A stretch of 19,294 nt of DNA. It comes from Verrucomicrobiota bacterium. Its GTDB lineage: Bacteria > Verrucomicrobiota > Verrucomicrobiia > Chthoniobacterales > UBA10450. The notes below the pieces were generated by a model, which saw only the letters and a program-made list of their open reading frames with translations, searched no databases and was not told the DNA's origin. This document shows positions 5,701-13,543 of this stretch, one piece after another. Both the position numbers and the translations under genes were made by a program. How positions within the stretch are numbered: position 1 is the first letter of the stretch; the number at the start of each line of letters is the position of its first letter. The stretch covers positions 1-19,294 of the forward strand of contig QHNB01000011.1 of assembly GCA_003217965.1 (NCBI GenBank), given 5' to 3'.

Positions 5701-7245
5701 ATGAACGCAGGCGCGGGATCACGTCGGCTATCCGTGGAAACGAAAGTCATCATCGGCTTCAGCCTTGTCGCATTGCTCGTTCATCTGCTGACCAATCAGC
5801 GCTACGGCTATTTTCGGGACGAGCTTTACTTCATCGCCTGCGCCCGCCATCTCGACTTCGGTTACGTCGATCTCGCGCCGCTGTCGGTTCTGTTGTTACG
5901 CATTGAGCTGATGCTTTTCGGCACATCCCTTTTCGCCCTGCGATTATTTCCCGCTATCGCGGGCGCGTTCGTCGTTGCGCTCACCGGCGTATTCGCGCGC
6001 GAACTCGGCGGTCGCGCCTGGGCGGTGGCGTTGGGCTGCGTCGCTGCCCTTTGCGCACTCGTCTATCTCAGCATCGGAAATTTCTATTCGCTCAATGTTT
6101 ACGAACCGCTGCTCTGGACTGGCAGCGCCTACCTGCTCGTCCGCATCATCAATGGTGGGTCACCGCGTTTGTGGCTTTGGTTTGGAGTTTGCGTCGGAAT
6201 TGGCCTCGAAAATAAACATTCGATCGCCTTTTTCGTCGCCGCCCTGGTCGTAGGTCTTTTGCTAACACCGGAGCGTCGTCACTTTCTTCAGCCGTGGATC
6301 TGGCTGGGCGGACTAATTGCACTCCTGCTCGCGCTGCCGAACATCATCTGGCAAATGCAGCATGGCTGGCCCACTTGGGTGCTTCTGCAAAACATCGCGC
6401 ACAGTCACAAGAATGTGGTGCTTAAGCCGAGCCAATTTATCGCGCAGCAGATTCTACTACTGAACCCGACGACGTTTCCGATCTGGTTCGGCGGTCTCTG
6501 CTGGCTATTCGTCTCGCGTGAAGGTCAACGTTATCGCGCGCTCGGATTCGCCTATCTGATTGCACTGGCCGAATTCATTATCATGCACGGCAAGAATTAT
6601 TATCTCGCTCCAGCCTACCCGATGCTGTTTGCGGCTGGTGGCGTTGCCATCGAGCGCGTTTTCGCGTTGCGAATGCAATGGTTGAAGCCCGCATTCGCCG
6701 CGGTCATGATCGGCATGGCCGGGCTCCTCTCCCCACTCGCGATTCCGATTTTGCCGCCGGAAAAGTTGGTCGGTTACATGCGAACGATTCATGTCATGCC
6801 GCCGCGGACCGAGACTTCACATACGGCTGCGCTGCCACAACTCTTCGCCGACCAGTTCGGCTGGGAAGAAATGGTTCGTTCGGTCGACCGCGTTTACCAC
6901 CGTCTTTCGCCGGACGAACAAAAACGCGCCGCCATTTTCTGCCAGAACTACGGTGAGGCCGGTGCGATCGATCTTTTCGGTACAAAATTCAGACTGCCGC
7001 CGACACTTTGTGGTCATCAAAATTATTTCTTTTGGGGGCCGCGCGAATACACCGGTGCGATCGTCGTTATTCTCGACGAAAGAGCAGATGACGAACGGGA
7101 GCAGTTCCAATCAGTCGAGGATTGCGGATTGATTGAAAGCAGTCCGTGGGCGATGCCGTGGGAACAACGACTACACATTTACATTTGCCGCGGCCTGAAA
7201 GGGACCCTGCGCGATCTCTGGCCAAAGTTACGCAATTGGTACTAA
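5701..7245 (+). CDS. Membrane glycosyltransferase, GT39/ArnT-PMT family
   Basis: A 514-residue polytopic membrane protein with about nine to eleven hydrophobic helices in its first 350 residues and a soluble C-terminal part. The first extracytoplasmic loop holds YFRDELYFIACARHLDFGYVD. The Asp40-Glu41 pair matches the acidic loop of polyprenyl-phosphate-dependent glycosyltransferases (dolichyl-phosphate-mannose protein mannosyltransferase and ArnT relatives), and the following DLAPL is also typical. It would transfer a sugar from a lipid-linked donor to a protein or lipid at the periplasmic face; the substrate is not evident. The ATG at 5701 directly abuts the longest possible frame of the divergent cysteine-amidase-like gene. 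It converges with the aldo/keto reductase gene, and the two stop codons share one palindrome. Confidence 0.88.
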   Translation: MNAGAGSRRLSVETKVIIGFSLVALLVHLLTNQRYGYFRDELYFIACARHLDFGYVDLAPLSVLLLRIELMLFGTSLFALRLFPAIAGAFVVALTGVFARELGGRAWAVALGCVAALCALVYLSIGNFYSLNVYEPLLWTGSAYLLVRIINGGSPRLWLWFGVCVGIGLENKHSIAFFVAALVVGLLLTPERRHFLQPWIWLGGLIALLLALPNIIWQMQHGWPTWVLLQNIAHSHKNVVLKPSQFIAQQILLLNPTTFPIWFGGLCWLFVSREGQRYRALGFAYLIALAEFIIMHGKNYYLAPAYPMLFAAGGVAIERVFALRMQWLKPAFAAVMIGMAGLLSPLAIPILPPEKLVGYMRTIHVMPPRTETSHTAALPQLFADQFGWEEMVRSVDRVYHRLSPDEQKRAAIFCQNYGEAGAIDLFGTKFRLPPTLCGHQNYFFWGPREYTGAIVVILDERADDEREQFQSVEDCGLIESSPWAMPWEQRLHIYICRGLKGTLRDLWPKLRNWY

Positions 7246-7254
7246 CGGCCGTTA
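7243..7254. terminator. 12-bp palindrome containing both convergent stop codons
   Basis: TAACGGCCGTTA is a perfect palindrome. Its left TAA is the stop of the glycosyltransferase and its right TTA is the stop (TAA) of the aldo/keto reductase on the minus strand. There is no U-tract on either side, so a role as an intrinsic terminator is uncertain. Confidence 0.35.
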
Positions 7255-8124
7255 AAGCGCAGAAACTACTTCTACCATTCGCGCACGCATCTTTTCGTCA
7301 GGCAAACGGCCGGCTCCGCCACGCATGTTATCTTCGAGATGGCGGACGTTGTTTGTAGCCGGAATCGCACAGGTCACGGCTGGATTCGCCACGATCCATT
7401 TCAAAAAAAACTGGGCCCATGACGTGCACTCAAAGTCTTTCGCGAAATCTGGGACGGGTTTTCCGCGCACGCCGCTGAACAGGTCGCCGCCACCGAACGG
7501 CCGGTTTGCGATCACGGCGACGCCGCGCTGTTGAGCCAGAGGTAATATTTCGTCTTCGGCTTCGCGTTCCGCGATGGAGTAATTGATCTGGACGAAATCG
7601 AGCTTCTCGTTCGCGAGAATCCGCGCCGCCTCGCTGAAAGCGCCGGCTTCATAATGCGTGATGCCGATGTAACGAATGCGGCCCTGCTCCTTCCATTCTC
7701 GCATGGTCGCGAGCTGCGTCGCGACATCGACCAGGTTGTGCACCTGCATCAGATCGATCGTTTTTGTCCGTAGTCGCGCCCGCGATCGTTCCATCGAATC
7801 GATGCCACCTTCTTTTCCGCGCGTCCAAACTTTGGTCGCGAGAAAAAGCGAATTGCGCAGTCCGAGTCTACTGACGAGTTCGCCGATCGTTTCTTCGGCT
7901 CGTCCATACATTGGCGACGAGTCGATTACGTGTCCGCCGAGTTTTACGAAAGTAGTGAGCACATCTTGAAGCGGGCGCTGTTCCGCGTCTGAAGCACCGA
8001 CGTCGAAAGCTTGCCAGGTGCCGAGACCGATTACGGGCAGCTTTTCCCCCGAGGACGGAATGGTGCGCGATAACATCTTGGGACGCGATACTCCGGCGAG
8101 TGGGTCTCCGTTCTTATTCAGCAT
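7252..8124 (-). CDS. Aldo/keto reductase family oxidoreductase
   Basis: A 290-residue (beta/alpha)8-barrel NAD(P)H-dependent carbonyl reductase. The family's catalytic tetrad is present: Asp68 and Tyr73 in VIDSSPMYG, Lys98 in ATKVW and His129 in MQVHN. The N-terminal strand KLPVIGLGTWQAF and the later FVQINYSIAEREAEDEILPLA and GVAVIANRPFGGG segments follow the family order. An internal ATG at 8076 (MLSRTIPSSGEKLP) is an alternative start that leaves the whole barrel; no Shine-Dalgarno sequence decides between them. The substrate cannot be predicted. It is divergent from the epimerase-like gene across about 300 bp. Confidence 0.93.
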   Translation of the reverse strand: MLNKNGDPLAGVSRPKMLSRTIPSSGEKLPVIGLGTWQAFDVGASDAEQRPLQDVLTTFVKLGGHVIDSSPMYGRAEETIGELVSRLGLRNSLFLATKVWTRGKEGGIDSMERSRARLRTKTIDLMQVHNLVDVATQLATMREWKEQGRIRYIGITHYEAGAFSEAARILANEKLDFVQINYSIAEREAEDEILPLAQQRGVAVIANRPFGGGDLFSGVRGKPVPDFAKDFECTSWAQFFLKWIVANPAVTCAIPATNNVRHLEDNMRGGAGRLPDEKMRARMVEVVSAL

Positions 8125-8160
8125 CTCGCACTGTAGCGCCTGGTTTCGAAAGCGGAACCC

Positions 8161-8183
8161 GCGTTTCCCAATTTCGGGAACGC
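8161..8183. other. Hairpin in the divergent intergenic region 8125-8419
   Basis: GCGTTTCCC AATTTC GGGAACGC can fold with an 8-bp stem and one bulged T. It lies just upstream of the aldo/keto reductase start and could be part of its leader or an operator. I see no tRNA, small RNA or convincing ORF in the rest of 8125-8419. Confidence 0.3.
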
Positions 8184-8419
8184 TCTTCGCCTTGCATCAG
8201 TCGATATCTGGATGAAGAAATTGAATTTAGGTGGGAGAACCGGTCGAGGCGCAAGATGCTGGCATGTCCGTTGCTAAGGTGGCGCCAATGATAACAAATC
8301 CCATCGTCTCGTGCTCATTCCGGCAATTGTTTGCGCGATTACAGGCTGCCTGACACATGAACCTGTCGCAGTTTTCATCATTCATTGACATCGCAGCTAG
8401 AACCGAGCTCAGACAATCG

Positions 8420-9547
8420 ATGATAACGCGCCGACGGTTTGTCCGGGTCTCCGCCTCCGCTGGCGGAGCTTTCGCCTTTGCACCACTTCAGTTCGCCACC
8501 GCCGAACAAAATAAAGCGCTGCGCATTTTGATCTTGGGCGGCACTGGATTTACTGGGCCCGATCAAGTGCGCTACGCCGTCACGCGGGGACACAAAGTGA
8601 CCGTGTTCAATCGCGGCAAAACGCATCCCGGAATTTTGCCAGAGGGCGTCGAGCAGCTCATCGGCGATCGCAATGGCCAGCTCGACGCCCTCAAAGGCAG
8701 ACAATGGGACGTGGCCATAGATAATCCCACCACCTTGCCGAATTGGGTGCGCGATGCGGCCCAGATCCTGAAAGGAAACGTCGATCGGTATGTCTTCATC
8801 TCCACTATTTCCGTTTACGCCGATCCCGACAAAGGGCCCGATGAGAACGCACCGTTGCAAAAATACGACGGCTCGGATCCGTACAAGGAAACATTACAGG
8901 CGATGGTCGCGTCCGGTTACAAAACTTACGGACCGCTAAAAGCACTCTCCGAGCAGGAGGCTCAAAAATGGTTTCCGGGACAAACATTGATCATCCGTCC
9001 GGGCTTGATTGTCGGTCCGGGCGATGAAACCGATCGTTTTACTTACTGGCCGGTGCGAATCGATCGGGGCGGCGAAGTCCTGGCTCCCGGAACGCCGGCC
9101 GATCCAGTCCAGTTCATCGACGCGCGCGATTTGGCGGAATGGACGATTCGGATGGCTGAAAATCGCGAGACCGGAGTTTACAACGCTACCGGGCCGGCAA
9201 ACGAGCTCAGCATCGGCAATATGCTAGGGGAAATTAAAACGGGTCTCAGCTCAAACGCGACTTTCACATGGGCGCCCTACGATTTTCTCAAGCAACACAA
9301 CGTCCAAGCTTGGTCGGACATGCCGGTGTGGGCGGGCGATGAGCTCGGTCTCGCCCGAAGCAGTATCAGCCGTGCTCTGGCGAAAGGTTTGACCTTCCGT
9401 CCCCTCGCTGTCACCGCGAGAGATACCCTGGCCTGGTTCAAGTCGCAGAAACCGGAGCGTCAGGCGAAACTGCGTGCTGGCCTTACACCCGAACGCGAGA
9501 AAGAAGTGCTCGACACCTGGCATAAGCAAAAACCGGTGTCATCCTGA
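8420..9547 (+). CDS. Tat-exported NAD-dependent epimerase/dehydratase-family protein
   Basis: The frame is open from an ATG at 8357, but the ATG at 8420 gives MITRRRFVRVSASAGGAFAF, a twin-arginine signal peptide, and is preferred (375 residues). The mature part is an extended short-chain dehydrogenase/reductase with a Rossmann motif GGTGFTG (40-46), RYVFISTISVYA, a YGPLK (YxxxK) catalytic-type motif, and IRPGLIVGPGDETDRF. These proteins act as sugar-nucleotide epimerases or reductases in the cytoplasm, but a Tat signal means a folded, cofactor-loaded protein is exported, so the substrate is probably periplasmic and unknown. Its stop codon lies inside a GTCATCCTGAGC-type repeat, so the last residues (VSS) are repeat-derived. 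Confidence 0.88.
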   Translation: MITRRRFVRVSASAGGAFAFAPLQFATAEQNKALRILILGGTGFTGPDQVRYAVTRGHKVTVFNRGKTHPGILPEGVEQLIGDRNGQLDALKGRQWDVAIDNPTTLPNWVRDAAQILKGNVDRYVFISTISVYADPDKGPDENAPLQKYDGSDPYKETLQAMVASGYKTYGPLKALSEQEAQKWFPGQTLIIRPGLIVGPGDETDRFTYWPVRIDRGGEVLAPGTPADPVQFIDARDLAEWTIRMAENRETGVYNATGPANELSIGNMLGEIKTGLSSNATFTWAPYDFLKQHNVQAWSDMPVWAGDELGLARSSISRALAKGLTFRPLAVTARDTLAWFKSQKPERQAKLRAGLTPEREKEVLDTWHKQKPVSS

Positions 9548-9564
9548 GCGAAGCGAAGGACCTC
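9538..9564 (+). repeat. GTCATCCTGAGC-type repeat end
   Basis: The 27 bp read GTCATCCTGAGCGAAGCGAA then GGACCTC, the end sequence of a widespread class of short dispersed repeats and the same type as the ends of the element at 1157-1314. It supplies the TGA stop of the epimerase-like gene. I did not find a convincing opposite arm before the next gene at 9646, so it may be a solo or decayed copy. Confidence 0.6.
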
Positions 9565-9645
9565 GCCCACGGGTGTGACCTGTTCACATTTGCGAGATTG
9601 CTCGCCCGGTTGGAAATAACAAACCTTGGACGACGCGCTTTTGAA

Positions 9646-10956
9646 ATGAACGTGCTTCGCAAAATCGTCGATGTTCGCCCGAACGAGATTCGCGCACTCT
9701 TCCTCGGATTCATTTTCAATTTTCTCATCCTCACCGGCTACTACATCCTCCGGCCGATTCGCGACAGCATCGCCGCCGGCAACAGACTCGAAACCCTGCC
9801 CTGGATGTTTACCGCCACTCTCATCGCGATGTTGATCGCCAATGCGCTCTTCGCCGCGATCGTCGCGCGCATGTCGCGGCGAACGTTTATTCCACTCGCC
9901 TACGGATTCTTCATTTTCAGCCTCGCGCTCTTTTTTGTCCTGATGCGGAGCGGCTCACCCGAACAGCAAGTTTGGATCGGCCGCGCGCTCTACGTCTGGG
10001 TCAGCGTCTTCAACCTTTTTAATACCGCCATTTTCTGGGCGTTCATCACTGACCTGTTCACGGTCGAGCAGGGAAAACGGCTCTATGGATTCATCGCCGT
10101 CGGTGGATCACTCGGCGGGGTCGTCGGGCCCTATATTACCGCGAGGTATGTTCAAAATATTGGACCGGCTTACCTTTTAATCGTCTCCGCCGTCCTCTTT
10201 GGAGTTGCTGCTTATCTGGTGCGGTTATTTCCAAGCGGTTTTACCGATGGAAACAAACCAGCGCCGGCAGCCGAGAAACGAATCGGGGGATCGATCTGGT
10301 CAGGGATCACTCATATTGCCCAATCGCCCTATCTTCTGGGACTCGCGCTCTCCATGCTCATTTACACCATCACCTCGACCTGGGCTTATTTTCAACAGTC
10401 GGATCTGGCCCGAGCCGCCCTCAAGACCAGCAGCGATCGCACAATTTTCCTGGCCCACCTCGATATGTGGGTGAATGCCATCACCGTTGCCATCCAGGTC
10501 TTTCTCACTGGCCGTTTGCTGAAATGGTTCGGCGTCGCGTTTACTCTCGTCGCGATGCCATTCCTCAGCATGATTGGTTTTGCCGCGATGGGTATTGCGC
10601 CAAGTCTGGCGTTACTAGCTGTTTTCCAGGTTACTCGCCGCGCCGCGGCCTACGCCTTGATGCGCCCTTCTCGCGAAATTCTGTTCACGGTTTTGCGTCG
10701 CGAAGACAAATACAAGGTCAAGAGCGTGACGGACACGCTCGGATACCGCGTTGGCGATCAGATAGGCGCGTGGTCCTACGGTGGCCTGCATGCGCTGGGC
10801 TTGGGGCTTGCTAGTATCAGCTTCGTTGCCGTTCCGGTCGTGGCGGGGTGGTGCGGCCTTAGCCTTTGGCTAGCTCACAAGCAACGCGTCCTTGCGGATG
10901 CTCAACGGCGGCGAGACGTGACACCGTTGGGCGACGTCGCACCGGAGCCAGCCTGA
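9646..10956 (+). CDS. MFS-type transporter, NTP/NDP-exchange (ADP/ATP translocase-like) branch
   Basis: A 436-residue protein with about twelve transmembrane helices. The ATG at 9646 (MNVLRKIVDVRPNEIRALF) is chosen over the TTG at 9598, whose extra residues come from repeat-flanking DNA. The signatures YYILRPIRDS, TLPWMFTATLIAML, FWAFITDLFTVEQGKRLYGF and GGSLGGVVGP are those of the NTP/NDP-exchange-like branch of the major facilitator superfamily. Members in free-living bacteria are mostly uncharacterised, so nucleotide transport should not be assumed. A late motif, RPSREILFTVLRREDKYKVKS, follows the tenth helix and is conserved in this branch as I know it. It follows the epimerase-like gene by 98 bp on the same strand. 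Confidence 0.85.
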   Translation: MNVLRKIVDVRPNEIRALFLGFIFNFLILTGYYILRPIRDSIAAGNRLETLPWMFTATLIAMLIANALFAAIVARMSRRTFIPLAYGFFIFSLALFFVLMRSGSPEQQVWIGRALYVWVSVFNLFNTAIFWAFITDLFTVEQGKRLYGFIAVGGSLGGVVGPYITARYVQNIGPAYLLIVSAVLFGVAAYLVRLFPSGFTDGNKPAPAAEKRIGGSIWSGITHIAQSPYLLGLALSMLIYTITSTWAYFQQSDLARAALKTSSDRTIFLAHLDMWVNAITVAIQVFLTGRLLKWFGVAFTLVAMPFLSMIGFAAMGIAPSLALLAVFQVTRRAAAYALMRPSREILFTVLRREDKYKVKSVTDTLGYRVGDQIGAWSYGGLHALGLGLASISFVAVPVVAGWCGLSLWLAHKQRVLADAQRRRDVTPLGDVAPEPA

Positions 10957-11027
10957 GGACTTTTCGACTCGCCGCAGAGTCGCAGCGATAGTTGCAGCAG
11001 CTTAGGTCAACCGGAGTTCCGGCGTGC

Positions 11028-11606
11028 TCAACCTTTAATGAAAACGCCGAGCAAAGGACGGCGTGACGGAGTTTTTGACCGGAAATCGCTGACGAAACCA
11101 TCCTTGGTCCGGATTTCGACGTGGCCCGCCGCGCGCTTTGCGTTGTAGACCAGAACGGAGCCGACTGGGGCCTGATAGGGATCTTGGACAGGCAGTTTTT
11201 TGAAGCCATAATTGGACATCAGCTCCTGGCCAGCCTGCTTGGCATACTCTGTTTTTGGCCGTGAATTGATCACGCCCGCAGCAACCAACGCTTCTTTCAC
11301 ATAATGCCAGCATTGGGAGCGCGAGTGCGCATGCGCCCGCTCTTCCGCGATTGTGGCCGCCCGCATAAGTTTGGGATCAAGGCTGCGATCGAGCTTCGTG
11401 AATGGCCGGGTGATTTTGTCGGGCCGATACTGGCTGACCACGTCAACGGACTTCTCCTTGCCTAAGACGTCTTTAAAGGTGAATCGCGACTGCGCCGGGG
11501 GCGTGGTCGGACGCGGCGGCACGGTCATATTTAGAGCGCAGACCTTAGCCGGAGCAAGGGCGATGCAACAAGTGCCAAGGATAGTGAAGGGGAGAACTGT
11601 TCGCAT
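11028..11606 (-). CDS. Secreted cysteine amidase/peptidase-like protein, paralogue 2
   Basis: The ATG at 11606 gives 192 residues (a TTG at 11630 is also in frame) and begins MRTVLPFTILGTCCIALAPA, a likely signal peptide. A short Pro/Thr-rich spacer precedes the domain shared with the protein at 4828-5610: FTKLDRSLDPKLMRAATIAEE, SRSQCWHYVKEALVAAGVI, NYGFKKLPV, APVGSVLVY and AAGHVEIRTKDGFVSDF. In numbering from the TTG the candidate catalytic Cys is 107 and His 170, with Glu172 or Asp182 as the third residue. The spacing resembles NlpC/P60 or CHAP peptidoglycan amidases, but I cannot place it in a named family. It is divergent from the 3D-domain cell-wall gene, which supports a role in wall remodelling. 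Confidence 0.75.
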   Translation of the reverse strand: MRTVLPFTILGTCCIALAPAKVCALNMTVPPRPTTPPAQSRFTFKDVLGKEKSVDVVSQYRPDKITRPFTKLDRSLDPKLMRAATIAEERAHAHSRSQCWHYVKEALVAAGVINSRPKTEYAKQAGQELMSNYGFKKLPVQDPYQAPVGSVLVYNAKRAAGHVEIRTKDGFVSDFRSKTPSRRPLLGVFIKG

Positions 11607-11653
11607 TTGGGAGCGCCCTCTATAGTGCAATAAACGGGCCTCGCAAGTGGTTT

Positions 11654-11682
11654 TTGACGGAAAAATTGATAATTTCTAGAAT
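11654..11682 (+). promoter_or_regulatory. Sigma-70-like promoter upstream of the 3D-domain gene
   Basis: TTGACG at 11654-11659 and TAGAAT at 11677-11682 are separated by exactly 17 bp; each hexamer differs from consensus at one position, and the spacer is A/T-rich. It points towards the 3D-domain gene and would give a leader of about 130 nt. It lies in the divergent region shared with the second cysteine-amidase-like gene. Confidence 0.5.
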
Positions 11683-11819
11683 GCCATTCTGGCTCAATTT
11701 AGCCAGTTGGCATCCACAACGACAGGTATTTGCGATTATATTTCAAGGGGGAATTCCGACCGCTGGGATCGATCGGGGCACCGGTTGTTATGTCCCGACA
11801 ACCGCAGAGAGCGCGTACT

Positions 11820-12575
11820 ATGAAGCGGTTGGTTTTAATCGTAGGATTTCTTCTCCTCTGCCGGTTCGTGCTGGGCTCCGAACAGTCCATAATCCTGCGG
11901 GTAACGACATATTGGCGGGAAGAGGGCCAGCTTCGGGCGGCTTCCAATGGCAGCCGTTTGTGCAATGGCCGCTGCGCGGTCGATCCGAAAAGAAATCCCT
12001 ACGGCAGTAAGATCGTGCTCGGCAACGAGGAACTGATCGCCGTCGACACCGGCTCAGCCGTGGTAAGCCGAAAGGCTGCGCGCCTATCAGGCCGGACCGC
12101 CGCCGAACGCAATGCCGTTGTTATTGACCGCTATTTTGAAACCAAGGCCCAGGCATTGGCCTGGGAAAGCTCCCACACACATTTCCTGCGTGCGCGGATC
12201 GTGCCGCCAGAACCCCGTCGGATGAAAAACGTGATCACGCGTGTTGCCGAAAAACAAATGACCGAGCAAAAATCTCCTTTTTGGGGCGCCAAATTGGCTG
12301 ACTCAATTCCTTCGCCTCAAACTGCACCGACGGTCTCCGCCACAGAACTCGCATTTGCCGCTGCCATCTCATCGCCGCCGCTTCGGTCTTTTTGTGTGAG
12401 AACCCTATCGCGCTCGAACGGCCAGCTTGCATGCGACCTCAGCGCACCAGAAACTTTCGCCCATGCCCGACGAGTTTCATGTTCGCTTCGCCACGATCGC
12501 AGATTCCGAGATAATCGGGTGGCACCGGGCCCGAATGTTTCAAGACATGGGCTACGTGCCGATGGAATTGTTTGA
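11820..12575 (+). CDS. Secreted 3D-domain cell-wall protein
   Basis: The ATG at 11820 (MKRLVLIVGFLLLCRFVLGS) is followed by a clear signal peptide; the frame is open further up to 11730 but without a signal. Of 251 residues, about 25-125 form a 3D domain, named for three Asp residues: here Asp55 in CAVDPKRNPYGSK, Asp76 in AVDTGSAV and Asp103 in VVIDRYF. The double-psi barrel is shared with MltA-type lytic transglycosylases and Rpf/YocH-like proteins, so peptidoglycan binding or cleavage is likely. The tail after about 135 is low in recognisable features, and its last 38 codons overlap the start of the acetyltransferase gene in another frame, so the native C-terminus may have been lost to a frameshift. 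It is divergent from a cysteine-amidase-like gene. Confidence 0.8.
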   Translation: MKRLVLIVGFLLLCRFVLGSEQSIILRVTTYWREEGQLRAASNGSRLCNGRCAVDPKRNPYGSKIVLGNEELIAVDTGSAVVSRKAARLSGRTAAERNAVVIDRYFETKAQALAWESSHTHFLRARIVPPEPRRMKNVITRVAEKQMTEQKSPFWGAKLADSIPSPQTAPTVSATELAFAAAISSPPLRSFCVRTLSRSNGQLACDLSAPETFAHARRVSCSLRHDRRFRDNRVAPGPNVSRHGLRADGIV

Positions 12576-12987
12576 CTATTTTCGCGCAAAATCCGAAGTC
12601 CGACTTGGCGAAGCTCTCGCCTCAGGCGAGTACGTTGGATGGCTTGCGAGCGAGCGAAACTCGCCGGACACCATCATCGGCGGCGCCGGCATTCAGCTAC
12701 GCCGCGTCTTGCCTCATCCGATTAGAGAAGCCGGCGGCGAAATCATGATTTGCGACAGCCGGCAGGGTGTTATTCTGAACGTTTTTACTGAACCGGAATG
12801 GCGTCGCCGGGGTATTGCTGCCCTTCTCATGAAGACGATCATCGAGTGGTCACGCGAGCAATGCCTCGAAGAGCTCGTCCTCCACGCTTCCGACGACGGC
12901 CGCGCCCTTTACGAACAGCTCGGTTTTGTTTCCACTAATGAGATGCGGTTCATCGGAAATTTGGGTGCCGATTCGGAGCAAGACTAG
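12463..12987 (+). CDS. GNAT-family N-acetyltransferase
   Basis: A cytoplasmic acetyl-CoA-dependent acetyltransferase of 174 residues from the ATG at 12463 (MPDEFHVRFATIADSE); the frame is open to 12427. Motif A is VFTEPEWRRRGIAALLMKTI, with the RRRGIA pyrophosphate-binding loop, followed by LVLHASDDGRALYEQLGF, the usual end of the GNAT fold. The substrate cannot be told. It overlaps the 3D-domain gene by 113 bp in another frame, which suggests translational coupling or, more likely, an over-extended upstream frame. It converges with the small membrane protein gene. Confidence 0.9.
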   Translation: MPDEFHVRFATIADSEIIGWHRARMFQDMGYVPMELFDYFRAKSEVRLGEALASGEYVGWLASERNSPDTIIGGAGIQLRRVLPHPIREAGGEIMICDSRQGVILNVFTEPEWRRRGIAALLMKTIIEWSREQCLEELVLHASDDGRALYEQLGFVSTNEMRFIGNLGADSEQD

Positions 12988-13013
12988 GCGCTCTTCCCGA
13001 AGCGGAGGCTAGC

Positions 13014-13397
13014 TCAACGCCCTGTCCGGCGTGCCTTCAATATCGCCCCCAGCATGGTGAGCGGGAACAATGAGACCAGGAAGGTCAGGTGATACCAAAC
13101 CGGGAACTTGTGCCAGAGCAGATAGTGGTTGGGAACGAAGAGCACAAGCAAGGCGAGACCAGTGACCTTGACCGCCGCGCTGTTGGCTTTCGCGATCCAC
13201 GCAACGACAAAGCCGCCGCAAATGGAAGAGACCGCGCCCAATGTGAGCCGGGCTATCATCATCCCGAGCGTGAAATTGAAGCCGATTTCGGCCTCATGGT
13301 AGTGCCGCCATAAAATACGCAACAAAAGATTTACCGCAGTGGCGACAAGAATCCATGTGATCAAACCGGCGATAACGGCGGCAATTATTTTCATCAT
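13014..13397 (-). CDS. Small four-helix membrane protein
   Basis: About 127 residues with four hydrophobic helices: IIAAVIAGLITWILVATAVN, the LTLGAVSSICGGFVVAWIA region, VTGLALLVLFVP and YHLTFLVSLFPLTMLGAIL. I do not recognise a named family. An in-frame TTG at 13400 is followed by ATGs at 13397 and 13394. A GAGG at 13403-13406 is 5 nt from the ATG at 13397 and 8 nt from the ATG at 13394, so one of these is the start. It is divergent from the PadR regulator gene across about 145 bp. PadR regulators commonly control such adjacent membrane genes, so it is the first candidate target. Confidence 0.8.
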   Translation of the reverse strand: MMKIIAAVIAGLITWILVATAVNLLLRILWRHYHEAEIGFNFTLGMMIARLTLGAVSSICGGFVVAWIAKANSAAVKVTGLALLVLFVPNHYLLWHKFPVWYHLTFLVSLFPLTMLGAILKARRTGR

Positions 13398-13517
13398 CAA
13401 GTCCTCACGGTTAATGGGTAGTTGGCAGGGCCCATCGCGATGATGTCGGATGGTTGGCCTTGGTGGTGTTTAGTGCGCTGGTCATGGCTCTTGGTCAAAA
13501 CTGCGCTCGAATATTAG

Positions 13518-13536
13518 TCAAATTGTAATACTTTGA
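13518..13536. promoter_or_regulatory. Candidate PadR operator (inverted repeat)
   Basis: TCAAA-N9-TTTGA lies immediately before the PadR start codon in the region shared with the divergent membrane gene. The centre, TTGTAATAC, contains TGTA-like half-site sequence of the kind bound by PadR proteins. Position and symmetry fit autoregulation; the arms are short, so chance cannot be excluded. Confidence 0.35.
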
Positions 13537-13543
13537 TTGAAGT

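Noticed and set aside
8125..8419. Possible tRNA or riboswitch in the divergent region
   Set aside because: Only one short hairpin is visible; no cloverleaf or known aptamer core was found by eye.
13491..13531. Promoter hexamers before the PadR gene
   Set aside because: TTGGTC and TATTAG are only 15 bp apart and TAATAC lacks a matching -35, so no promoter is called.
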